Origin: Neostapfia colusana
Taxonomy: Eukaryota > Streptophyta > Magnoliopsida > Poales > Poaceae
DNA length: 64,000 nucleotides
NCBI GenBank assembly: GCA_030760725.1
Contig: JASWHV010000019.1
Location: 33,669,944-33,733,943, forward strand
Reading direction: 5' to 3'
Translations under genes and position numbers: made by a program
The notes under the pieces: generated by a model
What the model was told of the DNA's origin: nothing
The model's input: only the letters and a program-made list of their open reading frames with translations
Database searches by the model: none
Shown: piece after piece, positions 20,649 to 33,900 of the stretch
Layout: the number at the start of each line of letters is the position of its first letter
How positions within the stretch are numbered: the stretch's first letter is position 1

Positions 20649-22525
20649 AACTGAAACTGAAATTCGGGAAAAAGTTTAAACTCTGGCTTGTGGGCCCCGC
20701 ACACAGTGCGTCGTCTCCCTCCTCGCGCTAACTGCGCGGTGGCGGAGATCTCCAGCGACCCTCGCCGGAACTGAGTTCTCGGCCACCCCCCGGCCCGAAA
20801 CTCGCCGCCTGCCCCTTTACCGACCCTCTGGAATCGATGGTGGGGTCGCCGGCCGCCGGCGATGACCGGAAAGCCGTGCGCACCGGTGACAGCACTTGCT
20901 AGGGTTCCGTTGAGGTCGGTCCCGCTCTCCCGTGCACCAAATCGACCGGGAATCGATCGGAGAGCATCAGTAGAGCGTGGGAAACACGAACCTGGGCTGG
21001 GTGGAAGCTAGGAATACCGGCAACTATGCTCTTGACGGTGAGCCGAGGTGTTCAGCCATGGCGGCGGGGAAAACAGCCATAAATGGCCGATTCTCGATGG
21101 TTTTCTCTAATTCCAGTTCGGGCGTGGGCGCTATCGTGCGTAGAAGCTACTAGGTAACGAGCTCGTCCAACCCTCGTGTATCGAGCATGAATTTCACCCG
21201 AAGGTGAGCTCGGTCCTTATGAACTGATCACGAGTAAACTTGGAAATTCTCGGCCGAGGTTTGATCAATCGCCAACTGAAACTGAAATTCGGGAAAAAGT
21301 TTAAACTCTGGCTTGTGGGCCCCGCACACAGTGCGTCGTCTCCCTCCTCGCGCCAACTGCGCGGTGGCGGCGATCTCCGGCGACCCTCGCCGGAACTGAG
21401 TTCTCGGCCACCCCCCGGCCCGAAACTCGCCGCCTGCCCCTTTACCGACCCTCTGGACTCGATGGTGGGGTTGCCGGCCGCCGGCGATGACCGGAAAGCC
21501 GTGCGCACCGGTGAAAGCACTTGCTAGGGTTCCGGTGAGGTCGGTCCCGCTCTCCCGTGCACCAAATCGACCGGGAATCGGTCGGAGAGCATCAGTAGAG
21601 CGTGGGAAACACGAACCTGGGATGGGTGGAAGCTAGGAATACCGGCAACTATGCTCTCGACGGTGAGCCGAGGTGTTCAGCCATGGCGGCGGGGAAAACA
21701 GCCATAACATGGCCGATTCTCGATGGTTTTCTCTAATTCCAGTTCGGGCGTGGGCGCTATCGTGCGTAGAAGCTACTAGGTAACGAGCTCGTCCAACCCT
21801 CGTGTATCGAGCACGAATTTCACCCGAAGGTGAGCTCGGTCCTTATGAACTGATCACGAGTAAACTTGGAAATTCTCGGCCGAGGTTTGATCAATTGCCA
21901 ACTGAAACTGAAATTTGGGAAAAAGTTTAAACCCTGGCTTGTGGGCCCCGCACACAGTGCGTCGTCTCCCTCCTCGCGCCAACTGCGCGGTGGCGGCGAT
22001 CTCCGGCGACCCTCGCCGGAACTGAGTTCTCGGCCACCCCCCGGCCCGAAACTCGCCGCCTGCCCCTTTACCGACCCTCTGGACTCGATGGTGGGGTTGC
22101 CGGCCGCCGGCGATGACCGGAAAGCCGTGCGCACCGGTGACAGCACTTGCTAGGGTTCCGGTGAGGTCGGTCCCGCTCTCCCGTGCACCAAATCGACCGG
22201 GAATCGGTCGGAGAGCATCAGTAGAGCGTGGGAAACACGAACCTGGGATGGGTGGAAGCTAGGAATACCGGCAACTATGCTCTCGACGGTGAGCCGAGGT
22301 GTTCAGCCATGGCGGCGGGGAAAACAGCCATAACATGGCCGATTCTCGATGGTTTTCTCTAATTCCAGTTCGGGCGTGGGCGCTATCGTGCGTAGAAGCT
22401 ACTAGGTAACGAGCTCGTCCAACCCTCGTGTATCGAGCATGAATTTCACCCGAAGGTGAGCTCGGTCCTTATGAACTGATCACGAGTAAACATGGAAATT
22501 CTCGGCCGAGGTTTGATCAATCGCC
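20649..22525. repeat. 625/626-bp tandem triplication inside the C 3' LTR
   Basis: Units start at 20649, 21274 and 21900, each with AACTGAAACTGAAATT; the last ends at about 22525 (...GATCAATCGCC). The partner LTR has one copy (about 33157-33781). Units 2 and 3 are nearly identical to each other and share differences from unit 1, for example CATAACATGG against CATAAATGG. Because LTRs are identical at insertion, the expansion happened afterwards, or it is an assembly error. Confidence 0.9.
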
Positions 22526-22934
22526 AAACGGCTTTCGGCTACTCCATCTACATACAATCACGCACCTTTCTTGTGTAGAGAAGAGGACGTGACAGCGGCT
22601 GTGTTGTGCTGTCCACGAGAGCCCGATCGGCGGCGATGCTCGGCTCGCCGGAGAAACGGCTCAGTACAGCTCGAGGACGCTTGCTCACTGGCCAACACGG
22701 TGCCTAGGAGGTTGCTTACGATCTCCCAGTGCCTTTTTGCTGTGGAGGAGGCTGTGCTCGCGAGTGATCGGGCTTGATCAAACGTGAGCTCGGGCGGCGG
22801 CGATGGCAGTGGAAGAACAGGTCGCGCACGTCGGCAGCTCGGGGAATGGGTGATCGAAGCACGTCGGGGAGGGGATAAGTAGCCCGGCGACCGGTCTCCG
22901 GCTTGGGGCGCGCAGCAGGAGCTGGCGCCGGCTG

Positions 22935-22950
22935 CCCCCCCCCCCCCCCC
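22935..22950. repeat. C homopolymer (16)
   Basis: A run of 16 C. The partner LTR has 12 C, an A, then 6 C (34190-34208). Run length is likely unstable or poorly determined. Confidence 0.8.
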
Positions 22951-23645
22951 GGTGGTGCGCGCACACTGCACCCGGGAACCGATGGAGCTGCGTTTCAGTC
23001 GGTTTGTGTTGAAGTAGAGGCTGACATGTGGGTCCCACTCCCCATTTTAACCTCTGAAATTTACTCCTAATCACTGTTGTAAACAGTGAACCCTATACTA
23101 CCCTTGGCAATTCAAATTATTCACCCATGAGCCATTTGAATTGATCAAAGTTCAAATGAGGTTTGGTTTGAATGAATTTCAGCACAAGTTCAGTTTGAAA
23201 TTCAAATAAAGTTTGAATTTCTCCCACTTAGCTCATGTCAAGATCAACTCCAAATGGAGTGAAAATTGGTGTGCGAGCTCACAAAAATGTGCTGAGTAAG
23301 AATATGCCTCCCACTTTTAAATTCATGGGATAAAAACAGTTTGAATTTGAATATGGTTTCAAACTGCCCTCTTCCTAACTATACCCAAAATGACCTCAAA
23401 AAGGTTTTGAATTTGGGTGAAACTTGGCATGGACATCCTTAGTAAAGTGTACGAGTTTTCATATGTCCAGCCCATCTATATCACATGTGGGAAATACCAC
23501 TTTTGCAATGTGTGAGTTTGTTCTCAAATGAGCATGTTGATAATTGTTACTTGCTCTTCATTTGTGTTCATCATCCTTCCTAAAATGAGGTGTGTGGTGT
23601 GGTGATGAACACTGCCAATGTGTGTCAAAAACTGAGGCCCTTACA

Positions 23646-23658
23646 TTCCTCCCCCCTT
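23646..23658 (-). other. Polypurine tract of element C
   Basis: TTCCTCCCCCCTT on the + strand is a purine tract on the minus strand, directly next to the LTR end at 23645. Confidence 0.9.
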
Positions 23659-23714
23659 AAAAGAATCTCGTCCCGAGATTATAAGGTGAAAATGAGAGAG
23701 AGGACGGTGGAAAA

Positions 23715-26700
23715 TTACCGGATGTGCGACGTGAAAAATTCGGGGTAGTTAGTGCGAAGGAATTCTTCGCTCTCCCATGTCGCTTCGTCCATGGAGTGAT
23801 TACTCCATAGAACCTTGTAGGACCACAACGTACGGTTGCGTGTGGTTCGGGCCTTTTCATCAATAATCTGCACCGGTTCCTCCCGATAGGTGAGATCCGG
23901 TTGCAGTTCTTCAATGTCTTCCAGCGGAACGGTAGTTGATAGCTTGAGACACTTCCTCAGCTGGGCAACGTGAAAGACGTCGTGCACACCGGAAAGTGCT
24001 TTTGGTAATTCCAGCCGGTATGCCACTGATCCACATCTTTCGGTAATCTGGAATGGACCGATGTATCGGGGTGCCAACTTTCCTCTCACCCCAAATCTGT
24101 TTACGCCCTTCATTGGAGACACCCGTAGGTATACGTGATCTCCAACTTCGAATTGTAATGGGCGCCTTCTCCGGTCCGCATATTGTTTCTGACGGGATTG
24201 AGCGGCTTTTAGGTTCGCTTGAATCAGTCGAACCTTTTCTTCCGCGTTGTTGACAAGGTGAATCCCAAAGGTAACCCGTTCGCCAGACTCACACCAGTTC
24301 AATGGTGTGCGGCATATCCTACCGTATAGCGCCTCGTAAGGTGCCATCTTGATGCTGGCTTGGTACCCATTATTGTACGAGAACTCAGCTAACGGCAAGT
24401 GATCATCCCAATTCTTGCCGTGGTTGATAGCGAAAGCTCGTAGCATGTCTTCTAAGATTTGATTTACCCGCTCCGTTTGCCCATCCATCTGCGGGTGGTA
24501 AGCTGAACTACGGATCAGCTTCGTCCCCAAGGCAGCGTGTAGCTGCTCCCACAAACGGGACACAAATAAAGTGCCCCGGTCCGATATGATGGTACGGGGT
24601 ACGCCGTACAAGCATAGGATCCGTGAGATGTACAGTTCAGCAGACTTCTTGGCGTTGTAGTTGGTGTTGACCGGGATGAAATGGGCAACTTTGGTGAGCC
24701 GATCGACTATCACCCACACAGAATCATGCTTTTGGAGAGTTGTGGGTAAACCGACGATGATGTCCATGCTCACGTCCTCCCACTTTCAGGCAGGAATGCC
24801 CAGTGGTTGTAGCAGTCCTGGTTTTCGCATGTGGTCTGCCTACACCCTTCGACATGTATCACACTCGGACAAGTATTTTGCAGTCTCTCGCTTCATCCGT
24901 GTCCACCAAAACTTGCTTCTGAGTTCTTGATACTTTTTGTTGCTGCCGGGGTGAATAGAAAACTTTGATAAGTGAGCCTCATCAAAGATTTTCTTCCGTA
25001 ATTCCGGGTTACGGGGTACGACGATCCGGTCCTTGAACCATAGGGCGCCGTCTCCGTCTTTCCGGAAACATTTCAGCTCCCCACTATCTACACGTCTCGG
25101 CAAATGTGACATGCCCTTGTCATTCTTCTGGGCTGCCGCTATCTCTTCACGGATGGTGGGGATCAAAGCTAGGTTGTAGAGAGCTCCGTGTGGAATCACA
25201 TGTAGTGGTGGTTCGCTCTCTTCCAACGGTGTGATGGTCAGATTGTTGACGTGTGACTTGCGGCTCAGCGCATCTGCCACTACGTTTGCTTTGCCCGGAT
25301 GATAATGGATCTCTATTTCATAATCCTTTATCGTTTCTAACCATCTTCGTTGCCTCATGTTCAGCTCCTTCTTAGTGAATATGTACTTGAGGCTTTTGTG
25401 GTCGGTATATAAATGTACGAGGTTACCGAGTAGGTAGTGCCTCCACATTTTTAGTGCAAGTACCACGGCAGCGAGCTCCAAATCATGAGTTGGATAATTT
25501 TGCTCATGGTTTCTAAGCTGCCGTGAACCATACGCGACCACCCTTCGGTCTTGCATCAGCACACATCCGAGCCCAATGCCGGATGCATCACAGTACACAT
25601 CGAACGGTTTTGTTGTGTCTGGCTGCGCCAAAACCGGTGCTGATGTCAGGTGCTTGACTAACGCCTTGAATGCTGCTTCACATGCTGGACTCCAAACATA
25701 TTTGGTAGCCTTCTTCAGCAGCTCTGTCATTGGCTTGGCAATATTCGAGAAGTTTGGAATGAACCTCCGATAATATCCCGCGAGTCCGAGGAAACTCCGT
25801 ACCTCGTGAACAGTTCTCGGGGATTTCCAATTCAGCACTTGAGTGATCTTGCTCGGGTCCACAGCGATACCCTCCGCTGAGATGATATGCCCGAGGAAAG
25901 GCACTTGCGATATCCAAAACTCGCATTTGCTGAATTTTGCGTATAACTTGTGATCCCGCAGCCGTTGCAAGACTATACGCAGATGTTTCTTGTGATCTTC
26001 CTCCGACTTGGAATATACCAGGATGTCGTCGATGAAGACCACGACAAACTTGTCCAGCTCCGGCATGAATACCGAGTTCATCAAGTACATGAAGTGATCT
26101 GGAGCATTGGTGAGGCCGAAGGACATGACCAGGTACTCATAAAGTCCGTACCTTGTCGAGAAAGCTGTCTTTGAAATGTCCTCCGCCCTTATCTTAATCT
26201 GATGGTACCCGGATCTTAAGTCCATCTTGGAAAAGATCTTTGCTTCGACCAACTGATCAAACAACATGTCGATCAGTGGCAACGGGTACTTGTTCTTGAT
26301 GGTTACGGCATTTAATGGACGATAGTCCACGCAAAGCCGCAATGTCTCATCCTTCTTCTTGACAAATAACGCCGAACAGCCCCATGGCGAGGAGCTCGGC
26401 CTAATAAAACCCTTCTCCAGAAGGTCCGTAAGCTGAGTCTTCAGTTCAGCCAACTCCTTGGGCGCCATCTTGTACGGCCTTCGGGATATTGGCGTGGTTC
26501 CCGGTGCAAGTTCAATCTTGAACTCTACCTCTCTATCAGGCGGCATCCCCGGCAAATCATCCGGGAATACATCAGGGAACTCTCGGACCACCGGAATATC
26601 CTCCAATCTGATAGTTGTGGCTTGATAGACACTTGGAAGTTTTATTTCTGGACTGTCCAGAAATAATGAGTGAGAACCGTGCACCTCTGAGTTTAAGTGC

Positions 26701-28265
26701 ACGACTCGAAGGACGGTGTCTAAAACAGCGCCGTGGCGGGTTAACCAAGACATCCCTAGGATGACATCGACCTTCTGTCCCTCTAAGATAATGAGAGATG
26801 TGGGGTACACTCTACCCGCTAAGCATAATGGTGCTTTGGAGACCATTACGCTTGCTGAAATCTTCCCACCCGGTGAACAAATTAAATATGGACTATCGGT
26901 GGGTAGTATTTGCAAACTGTGTTTAGCAATGAAAGCTTGGCTAATAAAATTATGCGTGGCGCCAGAATCAAACAGTACTATAGCGGGATGCTGGTGGAGT
27001 TGGAACATACCCGCAAGGATTGGCTCGCCCTCAGGCACGTCCTCAATGGCAAGTTGGTGGACAGTGCCGGGCCTAGGGTTTGCCCGCCGCGCATTAGTAG
27101 GGTTCCGGGGTTGATTCCTCCCCGGAAACTGTGGTGCCACTCCGCCGCCTTGCCTCTCCGGGCAACTGCTCGCGAAGTGTCCTGGACGACCACACTTGTA
27201 ACATGTGGCCGCTGCTGGTGGAGTGCTCGGTGGACGAAAGCCCGGCATGCGTTGCTGAGGAGCAAACGCACGCGGCATCGCCTGCTGCTGCTGTTGTTGT
27301 TGCGGTTTTACTGGCAGTGCCGGCCTGAATGCCGATGAAGAGTACGGCCGACTGCGGAACGGCATCGACCACTGTGGTGGTTGCCAGCGTGGACCTGATG
27401 GTGGGTGATTCACCATCCGAAACTTCTGAGAAGGACCGCCTCCTTCTCCACTGCTCTGCGGCACGCTTCGCTTTCTCTCCGCCGCCGCTAACTCCTTGCC
27501 GGAGTCCTCCTGAACAATCGCAGCATCAATGATGTCGTTGAGGCTGCCGCGATTGAACATCGCCAATTTGTCCTTCAGGAGCGGGTTAAGCCCCTGGTAA
27601 AAGTGGTCCCGCCGCTTCTCGTCGGTATCAGCATGATACGACGCATATAGTGCGAGATCGTTAAACGCCCTGGAGTATTCCAGCGCGTTCCGGCTCCCTT
27701 GTTGCAGGTGTAAGAACTCCTGCGTCTTCCTCTTCATCAGACCTGGCGGTATATGATAGGCCCTGAAGGCCGTCCGGAACTCCGTCCAGGTCATCACTCG
27801 GTCGGTGGGTTGTGAAGCACAGAAGTTGGCCCACCACGCGCTCGCGGATCCTTGGAGCTGCTGGACCGCGAACTGAGTCTTGCGCTGCTCGCTGATTTGG
27901 AGCAGCCCGAACATCATCTCTATGGCGCGTAGCCAGTTGTCTGCGTCAAGTGGTTCATCTGCCCTTGAAAATACAGGGGGATGAGTTGCCAGGAAGTCAG
28001 AGTAGGAGCTCTGTTGGCGCTCCTCACGATCTTGACGTCTCTCTGGGCGAGACGTATTGGCGATAAGAGTCTGCAGCAACTCCGTGTGCTGCTGATGCGA
28101 GCCCGCCATTGCCGCGACGATGTCGGCCAATGTAACCGTTGGAAGTGGCGGTGGCGGTGTTTGCTGTTGCTGTTGTTGTCCCGAGGAGTCCTCGGGAGGT
28201 GGTTGGGAGGTCTCTCCCCCTTGACTGGTACCCCCAACGTCAGGGTTGGCACGAGTACGCGTCAT
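23715..28265 (-). pseudogene. gag-pol: gag-pol polyprotein of element C, two stop codons in integrase
   Basis: One reading frame of 1,517 codons from ATG at 28265 to the stop at 23715-23717, broken only by TAG at 24840-24842 (AAG in A) and TGA at 24786-24788 (TGG in A), both in the integrase region just after the HHCC finger. Domains: Gag; CCHC knuckle near residue 353 (27157-27205); protease DSG near residue 430; RT with F-I-D-D near residue 742; RNase H with YCDASG; integrase; chromodomain near the end (RTLWSYKVLWSNH, then WESEEF). Upstream codons in the same frame (28295-28266) are probably leader, since the first ATG matching the A start is at 28265, one base after GAATTTCAG, an acceptor-like site. 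Gag, protease and RT could still be made; integrase could not without readthrough. Confidence 0.95.
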
Positions 28266-28538
28266 TCTGAAATTCACAACAGCAGCGATTAACACATGTC
28301 TTACTTAAAATTTCCATAAGCAACAGTAGGTATTGAAGCGACGCATGATTAATTTGCACAACATTAACATATATTGATAAAGCATAAACTTTATACAAGA
28401 TACATTATTCTCGGATCTCCGAGAAGTCGTGCTCATGTCGTCACTACCTATACATATGCTACTGTCTACACGACATGTCACCGATTACAAAAGTTGGGTT
28501 ACGCTACCCTAGCTGCCCTACTTGGTAACCGTAACCCC

Positions 28539-29483
28539 CTACTCGGAGTAGAACTCGACCTCCTGTGGGTCGTCCTCCTCCGGTACCTCTACTGGTGGCT
28601 CTGGATCTACCACCTCTTCTCCCATTCCGGGTTCTCCCATTGCTGGAAGACCCAAGACCACCGGTACACCCAATACCGGAGGTACGAGGTCCTGCAAAGC
28701 ATGCACCTCGTCCATAGCCTGGTTATAATCTTCTTCCCACCCTTGCCCTTCCTCAATAGCGTCGTCCCTCTCTTGAGTAAGTTCCTCGTTCTGCTGGGTC
28801 AGATTTTGTACCAGTTCTTGTAACGCCGCGATGTCGACACGGCTTTTTCTCTTCGCCTTCTTCAGCCGATGCAACTGATTATGCTGTTCATTCAGTCGCT
28901 TGATCGTCGGAAGGAACACATTGCGGAGTGCGCTGTGAGCACTCTCGAAATGGTCTCCACGGCTCGTGCTCTCCTTGAGCTTCGTGGCGAGATGCTCCGT
29001 ATGAACAGCTTGGCTGTCCATCACGGCGTTTCCCGCCCTCATCTGGAGGCTAAGGTTTGCCTCCGCGGGGTTATACCTTGGGCAACTCGGGTCCGTTGCC
29101 CCCAGGTACCTCTCTTCCCACACATGCTGAGCCCATCCCCCCACCGGGACGAGCGCGTATGGAGTGCCCTCCATAGCCTGCACGTGTAGTTGGCAGAAGC
29201 GTGACATAGTGTCACGGGCTGCCACTTGGCACATCCCTTCCGGTTGTCTTCCTCTCACCGTGACGGTGAACGGCACCCAACCGGGTGGCGTAGGTCCTGC
29301 AGGGACTTCGACATGGATCATCCACGTCTTGTTCCCCTCTTCACCTTCTTCCTTGGCGAAGTATTGCGGCATCTGGTTGTACCCGAAATATTGGAGCATT
29401 TGCCATAATGCTTCCGGGTAGCCGCTACGGTCAGAACAGTGGGAAACCACCCACCCGTTCTCGAACTGTTTATCTGCTGTCAT
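28539..29483 (-). CDS. ORF0 of element C, intact
   Basis: 314 codons without a break, same length as in element A and about 90% identical by eye (roughly 32 residue differences). Conserved WVPFTVTVRGRQPEG patch in the N-terminal half, coiled-coil-like segment at about 165-265, acidic Pro-rich tail. The ATG follows TTTTTACAG directly, as in A. The 273-nt gap to gag has no ORF. Likely the RIRE3/RIRE8-type ORF0; biochemical role unknown. Confidence 0.8.
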   Translation of the reverse strand: MTADKQFENGWVVSHCSDRSGYPEALWQMLQYFGYNQMPQYFAKEEGEEGNKTWMIHVEVPAGPTPPGWVPFTVTVRGRQPEGMCQVAARDTMSRFCQLHVQAMEGTPYALVPVGGWAQHVWEERYLGATDPSCPRYNPAEANLSLQMRAGNAVMDSQAVHTEHLATKLKESTSRGDHFESAHSALRNVFLPTIKRLNEQHNQLHRLKKAKRKSRVDIAALQELVQNLTQQNEELTQERDDAIEEGQGWEEDYNQAMDEVHALQDLVPPVLGVPVVLGLPAMGEPGMGEEVVDPEPPVEVPEEDDPQEVEFYSE

Positions 29484-30968
29484 CTGTAAAAATATATTTG
29501 AGAAATGTCAAATATTTATTTAAACAGTAAACCGCTGAGTTATAACATAAAACATGTCATTGAACCCATAAAATTTGGAAACATAGTTCAAATTTTAAAC
29601 AAATTTGACTGCTGATCTGCTGTTCCCATGACAGCCCTGACCAGTTTCCATTTCAACCTGATTTAGGCCATGTTAACGGCAAAACTAATTCTGGAGCTCA
29701 ACATAAAAGTTAAAGCTAACTACAATAGCTTTCCATAAAGTATTTGTTTGGCCTAAGATCTGTCCTCGTTCAAAAGTTATGAGATGTCAAAGTTAACAGA
29801 ATTTCTGGAAACAATTGGACAGCACCTCCCTGCCTTAGGTACTGATTTGATCCAATAATCCCAGTTACTTCTGTTCCGAATCTGACAAAACTTTCTGTTA
29901 CAAAGTTGTAACCTATCTCTTCAGCTTTCCAGAATTACCTCATTTTCTATTTTTGGATTTTTATGCAGGAAGTTATGCTTAATTTACAGAGAGTCTACAG
30001 AGAGTCTTTACTCTGTCCTGTTTTCTGGACAGTTTTAACTCTACTGCATTTTTTTGATTGGTTAAGTGATGAAACACCTCTGGACCTCAACAGAAGATTT
30101 GTAAAGCTCATCCAAAGCTTTCTAGAAATGTATCATATGTCCCCAACCTCGAAAGAACTCAACCTCTAACCTCTGATTAACTTCAGCCTTGATTCAGTTG
30201 AAAACAGAGTGCTCTGTCCTTAACAACCTATAAGTTGAAAACTTGTTAACTTTGAATATCCTGTTCAAGGGAAGGAGTTACATCAAGTTTTACTACTTTG
30301 GATCAAAACCTTCAAGTTTTTAAATGAAGTTGTTCATTTAATGGGGTGTGACGTCGATGCGTCACCAGATTATGTCGGTACTACGTCCTCACCAAGGAAA
30401 AACCTATACCGGACTTAGCCGGCTTCGTTATTTCAGTGGCACTAAACGTCACTCGCACACGGATGCTACACGTCTACCGTTTCGTAGTCAGGCTACCTGC
30501 AGAAACTCAAACAATCATGAGACTCGGCTGCACACCGAGCCCGGAATCCATACAGTTCGTACACCCGGCCGTCATCACTCGCCCGGATGTTCTCAAGCCA
30601 ACCACGCCTTGAGTTACGTGTTCACGTCTCAGACCACGTGACGGGGTCTCCCAAGTTGCACCACGCACGCCAGGGACAGACGTTGCTCAAATACCCCAAA
30701 CGACATGAAGAGTCGTAGAGGATATCAAAGCGGGTCGGGTTACCTGCCACCCGTGGGGCTCCACCCTTCAGCTTGTGCGCACTGGTGGACAGCGCTTACG
30801 TGTACCCCCCAAGACATAAACGTCCCGAGATACACGATTTTCCGACATAACAAATAGGTTAATATGCCACTTTCTATAGGCTAATAACATCCTTATACGG
30901 GCTACTAACTCGTTCCTCACTGGATTTTTGAAAAAGAAGACCTTTGTACCGTGTTAAACCTCAAGCGA
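29484..30968 (-). other. Untranslated leader of element C, with putative splice donor
   Basis: 1,485 bp between the primer-binding site and ORF0, no conserved ORF. On the minus strand TTTCTGCAG|GTAGCC (exon ends at 30497) matches the donor in A, D and G. The ORF0-proximal end carries the acceptor-like TTTTTACAG. Confidence 0.5.
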
Positions 30969-30980
30969 GCTCTGATACCA
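30969..30980 (-). other. Primer-binding site of element C
   Basis: GCTCTGATACCA on the + strand, i.e. TGGTATCAGAGC on the element strand, 4 bases from the LTR end at 30985. Confidence 0.95.
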
Positions 30981-30984
30981 ACGC

Positions 30985-33900
30985 TGACACAACCCCATTG
31001 GTCCTGTCGAGCCAGGATCACGCTGAGGGGTGCTGCGTTGCACAGCACCGAATAACACACATCAAAGGTACAAAGCAGAAGCGGAAAATTTTATTACATA
31101 AACCAGTTATGAACATGTTTACATCAACATAAGTTCAGTCTACACTCGCGGGCGTAGACTAAGCATCAAGTGCACGTTCAGCCCTTGAACGTGTCCTTGC
31201 TAGCACACACGCACACTAACTCTGCGGCTTGCACGACTCCCACTCGACGGGGTTCCCCTCCGGGGGTTCCGTCTCCTCTTCGGGAGTCCCTTCCTCATAG
31301 AACCCTGCAAAAGCTTCAAACACAAGCAGTGAGCACAAAGGCTCAGCAAGTCTGACCCGTCTCACCTAAACATGGAACTTCTATATGAGAGGTGATGGGT
31401 TACATGAGGTAAAAATCATTTGCAAGGGACTCGCCTAATTAGTAGAACCTTACTTTCAAGTTTTAGCAGCAGGTTGTGGAGAACCTTACGCTAAGGTACA
31501 TGAGAGAGCCGCAATCAAACAAGAAACACATTTCCCTCATGTACTTTGCCCAAAGTTGAAATGAACTTTAGTTAGCTCTAAACTACAGCATATCATTAAC
31601 AATCAGAGTCCATCTTTCAATCAGCAACATTTTAACATGTAACTAGCCTATTCTTTCTATGTCATGGTACAGTGAACAAGTGGTACTCACTGACCGCGAG
31701 GGACGGTGATTATAATCGATTTACATCTGCAGGGTTACCCGAACAACCCATCACGTACGCCCGTACTCGATGTTGCCTACAACAACCATCACGGACGCCG
31801 TACGCGACTACCTTTCACCCGTCAGCCAAATATTGAACCGGTCCCATCGTCCCGAGCAAGAGGTCTCTGCACGCGCATCTCTGTGCCGCCAGCCGATTTA
31901 CACCTCGAGCTCTCAACCTACCCTCTGAACGACGGGCAATGCCTCAATACCCAGCTACCCGAGTTGCATCAGTTTCCCGGTTCCCATATAGCCGGTAGGT
32001 CTTCGGTACTGTTCTAGCTTGTTCAACAGGCCCATACACGGCTCGGTCCTCAATCGACACAAGCGGAGCTACAGCACACAGGCCCCAAAGTCCTGCTGCC
32101 CTTACCCTCCGCTTGGTCTCATTTTCTTGCCATGTGTTCAATGTGCTATCACTACCCGAGTCGAGTGCCTCTAGCCTATGCTCGCGAGTAGTTCCAACTA
32201 CTCGACTTGTACTGAATCCTACTCTATCCTAGCAGTGCAGTAGCTAACGGGGTTTGCAATCCTAAACCCAACCCATGGTTCTCTTGGCTATGCAGTGGGG
32301 TTCCAAACAAGACTCTAATGAACAGAATAAAGGAAACAAGTATGTGCTCAAAACAATAAAAATTTGTAAAAAGGTTAATGCAAACCGGAGCTTGCCTTGC
32401 TGCTCTTGGTCGTAGGCTAACTGTTCCTCCGGAGTAACGAAGTCTAGGACTTCGGGTTCCTCCTCGACCTTAGCGACTACATGATAAGAGCAATATATGT
32501 ATCAATTTAAATGCATTTGTATTAACTTTGAAGTTGTGAAGTCTATAACCCTTGCTAGACAGACCTAATGACTGTGAAACTTTTACTGTGGCTTGGTTAC
32601 AACCTAAACAGAGACTTGGTCAAGTTTTAGTTGCAGTAAAGCTCATTTGAGCCCCCCACAATTGATTATGTCCTTGACCTTAATTTGAACTCTTAGGGTG
32701 TTCTAAGGATCTTCATGAAACAAACTATGACTTTCTGAAAACTAGATTTTTAGAGGGTTCTAATGGAGTTGGTCTCACTTAATTTGAAGGTTCCTAGCTA
32801 AAGTTATGAGCTAAACAATTTCAGAGAAAATTCTGAACATTTTCTATTTTCTCTGGAACAGTTTCACTAATCACACCATTAGGTGGATCAGATGAGCTCA
32901 AATGAATCTGAAATTTTTATGGTAGTTCAGGGATATTTGGATGAATATCCCAGCAAAATTTCAGGATTTTCCTCCAAAGGATTCTCCAGTAAAAATTCCT
33001 AACAGTTTAAATTTTGAGGAATTAATTCTGGAGAAGTAAGGAATTTCATGAAGTGAAACTTGATTTTCTGGGAAGTATTCAGAGAGCTGAATCCAGCAAA
33101 ATTTGGTTCACTCAATTTGGAGCTTTCTAGCCAAAGTTATGAGGATTTGAAGTTTGAACTGAAACTGAAATTCGGGAAAAAGTTTAAACTCTGGCTTGTG
33201 GGCCCAGCACACAGTGCGTCGTCTCCCTCCTCGCGCCAACTGCGCAGTGGCGGCGATCTCCGCGACCCTCGCCAGAACTGAGTTCTCGGCCACCCCCGGC
33301 CCGAAACTCGCCGCCTGCCCCTTTACCGACCCTCTGGACTCGATGGTGGGGTCGCCGGCCGCCGGCGATGACCGGAAACCCGTGCGCACCGGTGACAGCA
33401 CTTGCTAGGGTTCCGGTGAGGTCGGTCCCGCTCTCCCGTGCACCAAATCGACCGGGAATCGGTCGGAGAGCATCAGTAGAGCGTGGGAAACACGAACCCG
33501 AGCTGGGTGGAAGCTAGGAATACCGGCAACTATGCTCTCGACGGTGAGCCGAGGTGTTCAGCCATGGCGGCGGGGAAAACAGCCATAACATGGCCGATTC
33601 TCGATGGTTTTCTCTAATTCCAGTTCGGGCGTGGGCGCTATCGTGCATAGAAGCTACTAGGTAACGAGCTCGTCCAACCCTCGTGTATCGAGCACGAATT
33701 TCACCCGAAGGTGAGCTCGGTCCTTATGAACTGATCACGAGTAAACATGGAAATTCTCGGCCGAGGTTTGATCAATCGCCAAACGGCTTTCGGCTACTCC
33801 ATCTACATACAATCACGCACCTTTCTTGTGTAGAGAAGAGGACGTGACAGCGGCTGTGTTGTGCTGTCCACGAGAGCCCGATCGGCGGCGATGCTCGGCT

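Larger units (their letters stand above)
18467..23645 (-). repeat. Element C 3' LTR (expanded)
   Basis: 5,179 bp, TGACACGACC... to ...CCCTTACA on the + strand. Apart from the tandem triplication (20649-22525) and a 16-base C run (22935-22950) it follows the 3,889-bp partner at 30985-34873 closely. It carries exon-like segments at 18698-18786 and 19877-19957. Confidence 0.95.

Noticed and set aside
21194..22153. Repeated 108- and 95-codon open frames in the C 3' LTR
   Set aside because: Copies of the same GC-rich stretch multiplied by the 625-bp tandem repeat. Only the piece before GCG|GCGAGT resembles the possible exon of A; the rest has no support.
22558..22971. 137-codon minus-strand frame in the C LTR
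   Set aside because: GC-rich LTR sequence running through the C homopolymer; not open in the partner LTR in the same form.
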